Made by a program: the position numbers and the translations under genes. Shown here piece after piece: positions 8,598-16,842 of a stretch of DNA of 64,000 nt; position 1 is the stretch's first letter, and the number at the start of each line of letters is the position of its first letter. Origin of the DNA: Isosphaera sp. (GTDB lineage Bacteria; Planctomycetota; Planctomycetia; Gemmatales; Gemmataceae); assembly GCA_013822345.1 (NCBI GenBank), contig PNKH01000024.1:1-64000 (forward strand), in the 5' to 3' direction. Below the pieces are notes generated by a model. That model was not told the origin of the DNA, ran no database searches, and saw only the letters and a program-made list of their open reading frames with translations.

Positions 8598-8694
8598 GCG
8601 GTTCCCCTCCCGGGCGGTTGTGCATCTTGACGCCGGCCGCTTGCGGGCGTTTCACCGGCCCGGTACGGTGAACCCACCCCGCGAGGCCCCGCTC

Positions 8695-11325
8695 ATGGTA
8701 CTGCTGCTGACCGCCGTTCTCGCCGCCCCGCCGCAGTCCGACTACCCGGCCCTGCGGCAGCGGCTCCTCCGCGGGAACACCGCCGAGGCCAGGACCGGGT
8801 ACGCCGCCCTCCTCAAGGGCGACAAGCCGGCGGCCGCAGCGTTCGCCGGCCTGGCCGCCGTCCACCGGGCGGAGGGCGACTACCCGGACGCCCTCGACGT
8901 GCTCGCCGCCGGCCTCAAAGTTCACCCCGCCGACCCAGCCCTGCTCGCCCGCCGGGCCGACCTCCACTTCCTCCTCGGCCGGTGGGACGAGGCCCTGGCC
9001 GACGCCGACGCCGCGGTCAAGGCCCAGGACGGGAACCTCCTCGCCCGGTGGGTCCGCGCCCGGGTCTTGCGCGACCGCGGCGACCTCCCCGCCGCCGACA
9101 AGGAGGTGCGGTGGGTGGTCAAGGCGTACACCGACGCCAGCAACGCCGACAAGGACATCACCGACCCGGACGCCCTGCTCGTCGTCGCCCAGGCCGGGGC
9201 CGAGAACGCCCGGTGGAACAACAAGCCGCAGCAGTTCAAGTTCATCCTCGACGAGGTGCTCGGGGACGCGGTCAAGCACGACCCGGACTTCTGGCCGGCG
9301 GAGGCGTTCGCCGGCCGGCTGCTGCTCGAGAAGCACAACCGGGCGGACGCCGCCGACGCGTTCGACAAGGCCCTCAAGGTCAACCCGAAGGCGGTCGAGG
9401 CGTTGGTCGGGAAGGGTCTGTTCGCCCTCGCCGACCTCGACGCGGTGACCGCCGGCCGGCTCGCCGACCAGGCCCTGAAGGCGAACCCGCGGCACCCGGA
9501 GGCGCTGCGGCTCAAGGCCGACGCCCGGCTCGCCGAGGGCGACCCGGCCGCGGCCGAGCGGCACCTGCTGGCGGCGAAGCTGGTGAACCCGCGCGACGAG
9601 CCGACCCTGGCCCGGCTCGCCGCCCTGAAGTACCTGGCCCGGAAGTCCGCCGCCGTCGTCGAGGCGGAGAAGGAAGTCCTCGCGTTCTGCCCGAAGCCCG
9701 GGGTGTTCTACTCCGAACTGGCCGAGGTGCTCGCCGCCCGGAAGCAGTACGACGCCGCCGAGGGGTACTTCCGCAAGGCCGCCGAGCTGCGGCCGGACCT
9801 GTCCGCCCCGCGGGCCGGGCTCGGTCTGTTGTTCATGCAGCTCGGCCGGGAGGCCGAGGCGAAGGTGCAGCTCGACGCGGCACTGAAGGCCGACCCGTTC
9901 CACGTCCGGGTGTCGAACGCCCTGCTGGTGCTCAAGCACCTCGCCGGGTACGCCACCGCCGAGACGCCGCACTTCGTCATCAAGTACGACGCCAAGGCCG
10001 ACGCCGCGTTCGCCGCGTGGCTCGCCGACTACCTGGAGGAGTGGTACGCCGAGTTTGCGGAACTGTACGGGGCGGCGCCGCCGGGGAAGCTGCTGGTCGA
10101 GGTGTTCGCCACCCGGGAGATGTTCAGCGGCCGGGTGCTGTCGCTGCCGGGGCTGCCGGGCGCCGCCCAGGGGGCGAGCACCGGCCCGCTCATCGCCATC
10201 CCGTCCCCGAAGGTCGACGGCGGGAACAGGCCGTACAACTGGGCCGTCGTCGCCCGGCACGAGCTGACCCACGCCTTCAACCTGACCCAGACCGGGTTCC
10301 TCGTGCCGATCTGGCTGACCGAGGGCCTGGCGGTCCGGGCCGAGCGGTCCCGGCGGTTCGACGCCACCCTGCCGCTGCTCCGCGACCGCCTCGCCGACGG
10401 CACCGCGTTCGACCTCGACACCATCGGCCGCGGGTATCACAACTTCGGCAGCCCGGCGGACGTGATGCTCGCGTACCACCAGGGGTCGCTGTACGTCGAG
10501 TTCATCGAGAAGGATCACGGCCGGGAGGCGATCGGGAAGCTGCTGGAGGCGTTCAAGCTCGGGCTCGGCGTCGGGGACGCGATCCGGCGGGCGTGCGGGG
10601 TCGAGAAGGAGGCGTTCGAGGCGAAGTACCGCGAGTTCGTGCGCGACAAGGTGAAGGGCCTGCCGCGGGTCGAAAAGGCGGTGCCGTTCGCGGAGCTGGA
10701 GGCGGCCCACAAGAAGGACCCGGGCGACCCGGCGGTGGCGGCGAAGCTGGCGGCGGAGTACCTGCGGCGCGGCAAGCCGGACGACGCCCGGAAGCTGGCC
10801 GACGCCGCCCTGGCGAAGGAGAAGGGGCACCCGGCCGCGGCGCTGGTGAAGGCCCGGGTGCTGCAGCGGGACAAGGACGTGCCGGCGGCCCGGGCGGTGC
10901 TGGAGGAGGCGGCGAAGGCGAACCCGGAGGACGTGCGGGTGTGGTCCGCGCTCGGGAAGCTGAACCTCGACGCGAACGAGCCCGACCAGGCCGCCGAGGC
11001 GTTCGAGGCGGCGCGGGGACTGGCCCCGGCCGAGCCGGACGTGTTGGACGCGCTGGCGAAGATCTACGCCGCGAAGAAGGCGCCGGGGAAGCTGGTGCCG
11101 GTGCTGGCCGAGGTCGCCGCCCGGGCGCCGGACAACGTCTCGGTGCGGCTCCGCCTGGCGAAGCAGCACGCGGAGAACGGCACGCACCCGAAGGCCGAGT
11201 ACTGGGCGCGCGAGGCGCTGTTCGTGGACGTGGGGAACGGCGAGGCCCGGGAGATGCTGGTCGCCGCGCTGAAGGCGCAAGGGAAGGACGCCGAGGCGGA
11301 GCGGGTCGAGAAGCGGTACCGGTGA
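8695..11325 (+). CDS. TPR protein with a peptidase MA-type metalloprotease domain
   Basis: This protein of 876 residues has three parts. Residues 1-420 are tetratricopeptide repeats (for example ALDVLAAGLKVHPADPALLA and YFRKAAELRPDLSAPRAGLG). A gluzincin protease domain follows with HELTH at 522-526 and a downstream glutamate in LTEGLAVRAE near 543, the expected third zinc ligand. More TPR repeats run from about 670 to the end. The ATG at 8695 is followed by a short hydrophobic segment (VLLLTAVLAAPP) that may be a signal peptide. The frame is open further upstream but there runs antisense to the TIGR03067 gene. It probably cleaves a bound protein substrate outside the cytoplasm; the substrate is unknown. 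Confidence 0.85.
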   Translation: MVLLLTAVLAAPPQSDYPALRQRLLRGNTAEARTGYAALLKGDKPAAAAFAGLAAVHRAEGDYPDALDVLAAGLKVHPADPALLARRADLHFLLGRWDEALADADAAVKAQDGNLLARWVRARVLRDRGDLPAADKEVRWVVKAYTDASNADKDITDPDALLVVAQAGAENARWNNKPQQFKFILDEVLGDAVKHDPDFWPAEAFAGRLLLEKHNRADAADAFDKALKVNPKAVEALVGKGLFALADLDAVTAGRLADQALKANPRHPEALRLKADARLAEGDPAAAERHLLAAKLVNPRDEPTLARLAALKYLARKSAAVVEAEKEVLAFCPKPGVFYSELAEVLAARKQYDAAEGYFRKAAELRPDLSAPRAGLGLLFMQLGREAEAKVQLDAALKADPFHVRVSNALLVLKHLAGYATAETPHFVIKYDAKADAAFAAWLADYLEEWYAEFAELYGAAPPGKLLVEVFATREMFSGRVLSLPGLPGAAQGASTGPLIAIPSPKVDGGNRPYNWAVVARHELTHAFNLTQTGFLVPIWLTEGLAVRAERSRRFDATLPLLRDRLADGTAFDLDTIGRGYHNFGSPADVMLAYHQGSLYVEFIEKDHGREAIGKLLEAFKLGLGVGDAIRRACGVEKEAFEAKYREFVRDKVKGLPRVEKAVPFAELEAAHKKDPGDPAVAAKLAAEYLRRGKPDDARKLADAALAKEKGHPAAALVKARVLQRDKDVPAARAVLEEAAKANPEDVRVWSALGKLNLDANEPDQAAEAFEAARGLAPAEPDVLDALAKIYAAKKAPGKLVPVLAEVAARAPDNVSVRLRLAKQHAENGTHPKAEYWAREALFVDVGNGEAREMLVAALKAQGKDAEAERVEKRYR

Positions 11326-11334
11326 CCCGTTCGC

Positions 11335-11386
11335 CCCCGGTTAGCGACGCGCCGAAGACGCTCTTCGGCGCGTCGCTAACCCGGGG
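11335..11386. terminator. Palindrome between convergent genes, probable bidirectional terminator
   Basis: The arms GGTTAGCGACGCGCCGAAGA and TCTTCGGCGCGTCGCTAACC are perfect around a three-base loop. The hairpin fills the space between the stops of two convergent genes. It has no U-tract on either strand. Confidence 0.7.
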
Positions 11387-11743
11387 TCACACCCGCCGGT
11401 CGCGGGCCCGGTCGAACCCGGCCCAGACCGCGTCCCGGACCGCCTCCCACGGCGGCCGCCCCTTCTCCGACGCCCACTCCGCCCGCACCTCCGCCTCCGC
11501 CTCCGGGAACGACCGGCCGGCGTGCCGCCCCTCCGCCCCGACCCCGAACCGGAACCCGGCGGCCCGGCGGCCGTCCGCGTCGTCCGTTCCGGCCAGGTAG
11601 TCGCGGACCCACCCGGCGACGGTGTCCGGGCCGGCCAGCTCGCCGATCCCCTTCCCGTCCTTCGACCCCGGCACCCCGCCGACCGCCTGCATCATCGGCA
11701 GCCGGTCGTCGTCCCGGACCGGAGACACCTCGTCGGCCCCCAT
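11387..11743 (-). CDS. Hypothetical protein, 118 residues
   Basis: I do not recognise this protein. It is charged and soluble with no signal peptide or membrane segment. It contains GPDTVAGWVRDYLAGTDD and a C-terminal amphipathic stretch (PWEAVRDAVWAGFDRARD). Third-position GC is as high as in the neighbours, and a GGGAGG ribosome site lies about six bases before the ATG, so coding is likely. Its stop abuts a palindrome, and the divergent alpha/beta hydrolase starts 77 bases away. Confidence 0.65.
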   Translation of the reverse strand: MGADEVSPVRDDDRLPMMQAVGGVPGSKDGKGIGELAGPDTVAGWVRDYLAGTDDADGRRAAGFRFGVGAEGRHAGRSFPEAEAEVRAEWASEKGRPPWEAVRDAVWAGFDRARDRRV

Positions 11744-11820
11744 CGGTCGCCCTCCCGTGTGGCGGTGAACCGCTGCCGCGGCATCCGTATCATACCCGGA
11801 GGAACCCGGGGGACCCGAAC

Positions 11821-12615
11821 ATGACGCTCGACCTGCCCGGCCGCGGAGCGGTGGCGTACGACGACGCGGGGGCCGGCCTTCCCGTGGTGCTGCTCCACGC
11901 GTTCCCGTTCGACCGCGGGATGTGGCAGCCGCAGCTCGGGCCGCTGTCCGCCGCCGGGTTCCGCGTCCTCGCCCCCGACCTCCCCGGGTTCGGCGGGTCG
12001 GCCCCCGGCCCGGACCCGTTCACCGTCGACGGCGCGGCCGACTTCGTGGCCGCCTTCCTGGACTGGCTGAAGGTCGACCGGGCGGTGGTCGGCGGGCTGT
12101 CGATGGGCGGGTACGTGGCGCTGGCGTTCGCCCGCCGGCACCCGGGCCGGCTGGCCGGCCTGGTCCTGGCCGACACCCGCGCCGCCCCGGAGGACGACAC
12201 CGGCCGGGCGGCCCGGGATCAAGCGGTGGCGGCGGTCGAGAAGGACGGGCCGGCGAAGTTCGGCGAGGGGATGCTGGCGAAGGTGCTCAGCGACCACACC
12301 CGGGAGGCGAACCCGGCGGCGGTGGAGCTCGCCCGGACCGTGGTCACCCGGCAGGCGGCGGCGACCGTGGTCGCCGGGCTCCGCGCCCTCCGCGACCGCC
12401 CGGACGCGGCCCCGGGCCTGGCGGCGGTCGCGGTCCCGACGCTGGTGCTGGTCGGGGAGCACGACGCGGTCACCCCGCCGCTGAACGCGGCCCGGCTGGC
12501 CGGGTCGGTCCGGGGGAGCGAACTGCTCCACGTCCCCGGGGCCGGGCACCTGAGCAACCTGGAGAACCCGGCCGAGTTCAACCGGGCGGTGGTCGCGTTC
12601 CTGCGGAAGGTTTAG
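11821..12615 (+). CDS. Alpha/beta hydrolase
   Basis: This 264-residue protein is a compact alpha/beta hydrolase. The oxyanion region LLHAFPFDRGMW is near residues 25-36. The nucleophile elbow GLSMGGYVAL has Ser94. A candidate acid, Asp215, lies in VLVGEHDAVTP, and the catalytic histidine is His243 in GAGHLSNLENP. The order is that of the 3-oxoadipate enol-lactonase and pimeloyl-esterase type, but the substrate cannot be told. No signal peptide is present. A GGAGGAACC ribosome site lies just upstream. No pathway neighbour is found, so it is annotated to fold only. Confidence 0.88.
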   Translation: MTLDLPGRGAVAYDDAGAGLPVVLLHAFPFDRGMWQPQLGPLSAAGFRVLAPDLPGFGGSAPGPDPFTVDGAADFVAAFLDWLKVDRAVVGGLSMGGYVALAFARRHPGRLAGLVLADTRAAPEDDTGRAARDQAVAAVEKDGPAKFGEGMLAKVLSDHTREANPAAVELARTVVTRQAAATVVAGLRALRDRPDAAPGLAAVAVPTLVLVGEHDAVTPPLNAARLAGSVRGSELLHVPGAGHLSNLENPAEFNRAVVAFLRKV

Positions 12616-12628
12616 TGCGGGTGTGCCG

Positions 12629-12670
12629 TCCGCCGCTTGCGGCGTCGCCCGCGACGCCGCAAGCGGCGGA
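12629..12670. terminator. Palindrome between convergent genes, CCGCTTGCGGCG family copy 2
   Basis: Perfect 20-base arms (TCCGCCGCTTGCGGCGTCGC and its complement) meet around CC. It sits between the convergent hydrolase and methyltransferase stops and could terminate both. Related copies are at 8083-8125 and 42945-42991. Confidence 0.75.
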
Positions 12671-12674
12671 ACGG

Positions 12675-13529
12675 TTACCGCCGGGCCAGGAACAGCGTCG
12701 TCAGGAACGTCAGCTCGGCGTCCGGGCGGCGGAACACCCCGTCGGGGGCGGCCGGGTCGGCGTACCGGTCGAACGCGGCCAGGTGCTCCGGCAGGAGGTG
12801 CGGGGCGACGAAGTCGCGCGTCTCCCGCAGGTGGCGGAGGAGGAACCCGACCACCGCCGGCGGGAACGGGGCCGCCCGGTCGGCCGCGACCGTCTTCTTC
12901 CCGCGCGGGGTCAGCCCGGCCGACCGGAACAGCTTCAGCATCCGTCGGCCCGGGGCCAGTTTCGTCGCCGACCCGTACTTCGCCCGGGCCGCGGCCGCCG
13001 TCGCGCCCTGCACCGCCAGCTCCAGGTCGACCGGCCAGTTCACCAGCACCCGGTGGTACTCGTCGTCCTCCAGCACCCCGACCACCCCGCCCGGCCTGGT
13101 CACCCGCCGCACCTCGGCCAGCGCCACCGCCGGGTCGTCCAGGCTGATCAGGCTGCGGGCGCACCAGACCGCGTCGAACGCGGCGGGGTCGAACGGCAGC
13201 CGGTACACGTCGGCCTTGACGAACTCGGTCGGGGCGACCCGGGTGAGGCGGGCGAACCGCCGCCGGGCCCGGGCCAGGAAGGCGTCCGACAGGTCGGCGG
13301 CGACGACCTTCCCCTGCGGGAACAGCCGGCGGGCCAGGCCGGCGGAGTAGAACCCGTCGCCGCACGGCACGTCCAGGACGGTGTCGCGCGGCCCGAGCGG
13401 GAGGGCCCGGGCCGCCCGCCGGAGCTCCCGGCCGAACGCCCGGTGGGTGGCCCGGAGGGTGGCCTCGTAGGCGGGGAGGCGGGTGCCGTCCGCCGCGTCG
13501 TCGGGAGTCTCGGTCGGCGTCGCGGGCAT
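12675..13529 (-). CDS. Class I SAM-dependent methyltransferase
   Basis: This protein of 284 residues has motif [17 protein letters not shown], motif [14 protein letters not shown], and a post-motif region [16 protein letters not shown] followed by [19 protein letters not shown]. That is the UbiE/MenG-like small-molecule arrangement. The C-terminal half ([18 protein letters not shown], then [14 protein letters not shown]) looks like a lid that binds substrate. No substrate can be assigned. The inner ATG at 13529 is preferred because the longer frame adds low-complexity residues. Confidence 0.85.
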   Translation of the reverse strand: MPATPTETPDDAADGTRLPAYEATLRATHRAFGRELRRAARALPLGPRDTVLDVPCGDGFYSAGLARRLFPQGKVVAADLSDAFLARARRRFARLTRVAPTEFVKADVYRLPFDPAAFDAVWCARSLISLDDPAVALAEVRRVTRPGGVVGVLEDDEYHRVLVNWPVDLELAVQGATAAAARAKYGSATKLAPGRRMLKLFRSAGLTPRGKKTVAADRAAPFPPAVVGFLLRHLRETRDFVAPHLLPEHLAAFDRYADPAAPDGVFRRPDAELTFLTTLFLARR

Positions 13530-13654
13530 GGGATCTCGGTCGGTCGGGGTGGGGACGCGGGTGGTGGTGCACCCGGCGTGCCGGTTTGGCACCCGGTGTG
13601 CATCGCATCAGCCGACGCGGGGCGATCCGTCCCGCACCTCCACGGAGCGCGACC

Positions 13655-14068
13655 ATGCCCATCCTGACCAAGCCGGCGTTCGGCCCGCAGACGGCCCTCG
13701 TCTACGTCACCGTCGGCGCCCTGGCCCTGGCGTGGACCACCGTCTGGTACTTCACCCTCGCCACCGACCCGCTCCCCCCGGTCACCCGGTTCCTCCTCGT
13801 CGGGCTGATCGCGACCGGGGTGATCTTCATCACCCTCGGGTTCCTGCTCGGGCCGATCGGCCGGGCCGCCCGCCAGGCCGAACTGCCGCCGGCCGAGGCG
13901 ATCCGCCACGAGGCCGACATCCAGAAGGCCGCCGCCGCGGCCCAGCCGGCCGCCCCGCCGGCCCCGGCCACCCCCGCCGCCCCGGTCGCGGTGGCCCCGC
14001 CGGCGGCCGCCCCGGCCGCCCCGGCCGTCCCGCCGGGGGCGGTGCTGGCCCAGCCGAACGCCCGCTGA
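13655..14068 (+). CDS. Small membrane protein with Ala/Pro-rich tail
   Basis: I do not recognise this 137-residue protein. Two membrane helices are clear: [19 protein letters not shown] at about 14-34 and [20 protein letters not shown] at about 46-66. A polar helix and a tail of Ala, Pro and Val follow. The ATG at 13655 is chosen because it directly precedes a globular start, and the longer frame is antisense to the methyltransferase 5' end. It is divergent from that gene. It is probably an inner-membrane protein of unknown role. Confidence 0.7.
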   Translation: MPILTKPAFGPQTALVYVTVGALALAWTTVWYFTLATDPLPPVTRFLLVGLIATGVIFITLGFLLGPIGRAARQAELPPAEAIRHEADIQKAAAAAQPAAPPAPATPAAPVAVAPPAAAPAAPAVPPGAVLAQPNAR

Positions 14069-14139
14069 GCCGCCGTCCCTCGCCGCGGCGCGACCGCCCC
14101 CGGACACCCGGGGGTGGTTTCGTTTTGCCGCGGCCCGGG

Positions 14140-14145
14140 TACAAT
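14140..14145 (+). promoter_or_regulatory. Candidate -10 element TACAAT
   Basis: TACAAT lies 37 bases before the ATG of the isomerase-like gene in otherwise GC-rich spacer. No convincing -35 is seen. Similar TANAAT hexamers recur before other genes here. Confidence 0.4.
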
Positions 14146-14181
14146 CGGCGGTGCCGTCCCGTCACCGCCCCGGAGTACCCG

Positions 14182-15132
14182 ATGCCGCTCTCCCGCCGCG
14201 AGTTCCTCGCCCGCTCGGCCGCCGTCGCCGGCGTCGCCGCCGCGCCCGGGTTCGCCCCCGCCGAGTCCCGGCCGCCCCCGCTGTTCGAGATCTCGCTCGC
14301 CCAGTGGTCGCACAACAAGGCGTTCTTCGGCCGGCCCGGGGTCGAAAAGAAGGACCCGCTGAAGTTCGCCGAGATCACCCGGAAGGATTACGGCATCCCG
14401 GGGGTCGAGTACGTGAACCAGTTCTACATGGAGAAGAAGAAGGACGAGGCGTACCTGAAGGACCTGAAGAAGGTGGCGGACGACAACTCCGTGCGGAGCG
14501 TGCTGATCATGTGCGACCGGGAGGGGAACCTCGGCGACCCGGACGAGAAGAAGCGGGCGGCGGCGGTGGACAACCACAAGCGGTGGGCGGAGTGGGCGAA
14601 GTTCCTCGGCTGCCACTCGATCCGGGTGAACGCGGCGAGCGACTGGGCGAAAGGGTTCGAGGAGACTCAAAAGTTGGCCGCCGACGGCCTCCGCAAGCTC
14701 GGCGAGTTCACCGACACCCTGGGGCTGGACACGATCGTCGAGAACCACGGCGGGCTGTCGAGCCACGGGGCCTGGCTGGCCGGGGTGATGAAGCTGGCCG
14801 GCCACAAGCGGGTCGGCACCCTGCCGGACTTCGGGAACTTCCGGATCGGCAAGGTGGCGGCGGTGAAGGAGGAGGTGTACGACCGGTACAAGGGGGTGGA
14901 CGAGCTGATGCCGTTCGCCAAGGGGGTGTCGGCGAAGTCGCACGACTTCGACGACAAGGGGAACGAGGTCCACACCGACTACCGGAAGATGCTCGACATC
15001 GTGTGCAAGAAGCACGGGTACAAGGGGTACATCGGGATCGAGTACGAGGGGGGCAAGATCCCCGAGGCGGAGGGGATCCGGGCGACGAAGAAGCTGCTCG
15101 AGGCCGTCCGGGGCGAACTGGAGAAGAGTTGA
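14182..15132 (+). CDS. Tat-exported sugar phosphate isomerase/epimerase-like TIM barrel
   Basis: This protein of 316 residues begins with a twin-arginine signal ([19 protein letters not shown]). The rest resembles the AP-endonuclease-2/xylose-isomerase-like TIM barrel: [50 protein letters not shown] and [12 protein letters not shown]. Metal ligands would be the acidic and histidine residues in ENHGG, DFGNF and EYEGG. Exported members are common in planctomycetes and act on unknown sugars. It appears to be transcribed alone from the TACAAT element. Confidence 0.88.
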   Translation: MPLSRREFLARSAAVAGVAAAPGFAPAESRPPPLFEISLAQWSHNKAFFGRPGVEKKDPLKFAEITRKDYGIPGVEYVNQFYMEKKKDEAYLKDLKKVADDNSVRSVLIMCDREGNLGDPDEKKRAAAVDNHKRWAEWAKFLGCHSIRVNAASDWAKGFEETQKLAADGLRKLGEFTDTLGLDTIVENHGGLSSHGAWLAGVMKLAGHKRVGTLPDFGNFRIGKVAAVKEEVYDRYKGVDELMPFAKGVSAKSHDFDDKGNEVHTDYRKMLDIVCKKHGYKGYIGIEYEGGKIPEAEGIRATKKLLEAVRGELEKS

Positions 15133-15220
15133 GGTAGAATGACGCGTCCGCCGGGGGGGGGCGCCCGCGGGCCCGCCGACGCCCGCCAGGGGTTGCGGCC
15201 CCGCCCGAGGCGGGCGGTGC

Positions 15221-15308
15221 CTCCACCCCTGGCTACCCTCGGTCGCCGCTCCGCGGCTACACGGCTCGTAGCCCCGGTAGGGGCGTCTGAGGGTAGCCAG
15301 GGGTGGAG
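15221..15308. repeat. Palindromic repeat with GGCTACCCTC arms
   Basis: Perfect arms CTCCACCCCTGGCTACCCTC and its complement bracket an inner region that also folds back (CGCGGCTAC with GTAGCCCCG). It occupies most of the gap before the FmdB-like gene, whose ATG lies 62 bases further on. It is probably a dispersed repeat. Confidence 0.75.
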
Positions 15309-15369
15309 CGCGGCGCAACCCCCGGCGGGCCTACGGCGGAGCGCCGGACCGCCCCTGCGGAGCCTTCAC

Positions 15370-15663
15370 ATGCCCCTGTACGTCTACGAGGTCGTCCTCC
15401 CCGACGGGACCGGCGGGGAGCGGTTCGAGCACTTCCAGAAGATGGCCGACGCCTCCCTCACCACGCACCCCGAGACCGGCGAGCCGGTCCGCCGCGTGAT
15501 TTCCGAGCCGAGCGCCCCGCGCGCCTGGACCGACGCCCAGGGCAAGGCCGCCACGTCCGACGCGAACCTGGCCGCGAAGGGGTTCACGAAGTACGTCAAG
15601 ACCGGCGACGGCCGGTACGAGAAGACGGCCGGGAAAGGCCCGAAGCAGATCCGCCGCAAGTAG
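15370..15663 (+). CDS. FmdB-like protein lacking zinc-ribbon cysteines
   Basis: This 97-residue protein follows the FmdB layout: an MPLYVYEV opening, FEHFQKMADASLTTHPETGEPVR in two parts, then RRVISEP. Ordinary FmdB proteins have two CxxC pairs that hold zinc. Here those positions read LPDGTG and HPETG, and the protein contains no cysteine at all. It therefore cannot form the usual ribbon. The lysine-rich tail (GKGPKQIRRK) could bind nucleic acid, which is a guess. The ATG at 15370 gives the family-typical start. MsrB follows 40 bases downstream and may share its transcript. Confidence 0.7.
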   Translation: MPLYVYEVVLPDGTGGERFEHFQKMADASLTTHPETGEPVRRVISEPSAPRAWTDAQGKAATSDANLAAKGFTKYVKTGDGRYEKTAGKGPKQIRRK

Positions 15664-15702
15664 CCCGAATCCGGCCCCACCCTCTTGTCCTCCAACGGTT
15701 GC

Positions 15703-16230
15703 ATGCGATCCGCATCGCGAAGCGTGTTGCCGGTGCTGGCGGCGGTGGCCGGCCTCGGGGCGGTGTTCGCCCTGTGGCACGGCGGGGCGCCGGCGGTGCC
15801 GGAACGGGAGGGGAAGCCGGTGGGCGGGCAGAAGGTCGTGAAGACGGACGCCGAGTGGCGGGAGCAGCTGACCCCGGAGCAGTACCGGGTGACCCGCTGC
15901 GCCGGGACCGAGTGCGCGTTCCGGAACCCGTACGCGGACGAGAAGCGGGACGGGGTGTACCACTGCGTGTGCTGCGGCCAGCCGCTGTTCGACGCGGCGG
16001 CGAAGTTCGACTCCGGGACCGGGTGGCCGAGCTTCTGGCAGCCGGTCGCGGCGGACAACGTGTCGACCCGGGTGGACCGCGGCTGGATGGGGGTGCGGAC
16101 GGAGGTGGTGTGCAGCCGGTGCGACGCCCACCTCGGGCACGTGTTCCCGGACGGCCCGCGGCCGACCGGGCTGCGGTACTGCATGAACTCCGCGGCGCTG
16201 AAGCTGGAGCCGCGCGGCGAGGCGAAGTAG
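15703..16230 (+). CDS. msrB: Peptide-methionine (R)-S-oxide reductase, exported
   Basis: This protein of 175 residues has a signal or anchor ([19 protein letters not shown]), so it repairs oxidised methionine outside the cytoplasm. The MsrB fold is clear: [15 protein letters not shown], the zinc pairs CVCCGQ and [10 protein letters not shown], and [11 protein letters not shown]. The catalytic cysteine is in [10 protein letters not shown] further cysteine pair in TRCAGTEC may provide the resolving cysteine. A TTG start 18 bases upstream is possible, but the ATG gives a cleaner signal peptide. Confidence 0.92.
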   Translation: MRSASRSVLPVLAAVAGLGAVFALWHGGAPAVPEREGKPVGGQKVVKTDAEWREQLTPEQYRVTRCAGTECAFRNPYADEKRDGVYHCVCCGQPLFDAAAKFDSGTGWPSFWQPVAADNVSTRVDRGWMGVRTEVVCSRCDAHLGHVFPDGPRPTGLRYCMNSAALKLEPRGEAK

Positions 16231-16272
16231 CCGTCGGGTGCGGGTAGCCGGGCGGATGTCTCCGTAGGCCAA

Positions 16273-16445
16273 CCCCTCACCCGCCGGCGAAGCGCCGGCG
16301 ACCTCTCCCCAGCGGGGAGAGGTGGGGCCGATGCGGCCCCTCCCCAGCTACCCGACCCGGACAGCTACCGAGAAGGCCGGAGAGCCCCACCTCTCCCCGC
16401 TGGGGAGAGGTCGACGCCGGCGCTTCGCCGGCGGCGGGTGAGGGG
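16273..16445. repeat. Large inverted repeat, CCTCTCCCC family copy 1
   Basis: The arms run CCCCTCACCCGCCGGCGAAG and onward, including ACCTCTCCCC, to CCCCACCTCTCCCCGCTGGG and onward to GGGTGAGGGG. Each arm also folds on itself around AGCGGGGAGAGGT. A second copy with the same order and a similar centre lies at 22846-23017. This is a widespread kind of bacterial dispersed repeat. Confidence 0.85.
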
Positions 16446-16472
16446 CGCCACCTGCCGCGAAGTCACGTCCGC

Positions 16473-16736
16473 CTACACCATCTCCCACGGCTCGCGCTTC
16501 CGCCGCGCCACCCTGGTCGCCTTCGCCGACTCCCGCAGGTACTGCCACACCGCGAACCCGACGAACCCGACCCCGCCGGTCGCGACCACCCATTTCATCT
16601 GCTCGTCCCGAGCCTCCCGGGCGGCGACCGCCGCCGGGTCCTCCTTGACCGCGCACCGCGGGGTCCGTCACCCGGCCTTGGCGTCGGCGGGCGACCAGAC
16701 GAGGGCGGCGAGGAAGGCGAGGGCGAACGGTTTCAT
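16473..16736 (-). CDS. Small membrane ORF interrupted by one in-frame TGA
   Basis: From the ATG at 16736 the frame reads a signal-like MKPFALAFLAALVWSPADAKAG, given here as 12 plus 10 residues (MKPFALAFLAAL, VWSPADAKAG), and then TGA as codon 23. The same frame continues for 64 more codons of convincing protein: RTPRCAVKEDPAAVAAREAR, then a membrane helix (WVVATGGVGFVGFAVWQYL) and a basic tail ending EPWEMV. Third-position GC stays high on both sides. Either the TGA is read through (selenocysteine is one possibility), or the gene is broken, or translation restarts at the ATG in DEQMKW. I do not know the family. Confidence 0.5.
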
Positions 16737-16842
16737 GGGTCGGCTCAACGGCTCGGGGGTGCGGCGGCCGGGGTCGGCCGGCGGGTGTACAACACTAGCA
16801 CCGGCCGCCCGCCGAGACGCCACGCACCACGAGGTCCCCGCC

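Noticed and set aside
7855-8694. Upstream extension of the TPR peptidase frame
   Set aside because: It runs antisense through the TIGR03067 gene and a palindrome, and the ATG at 8695 starts a plausible signal peptide.
13483-14181. Upstream extension of the isomerase-like frame
   Set aside because: It overlaps the two-helix membrane gene in another frame, and the Tat signal at 14182 marks the start.
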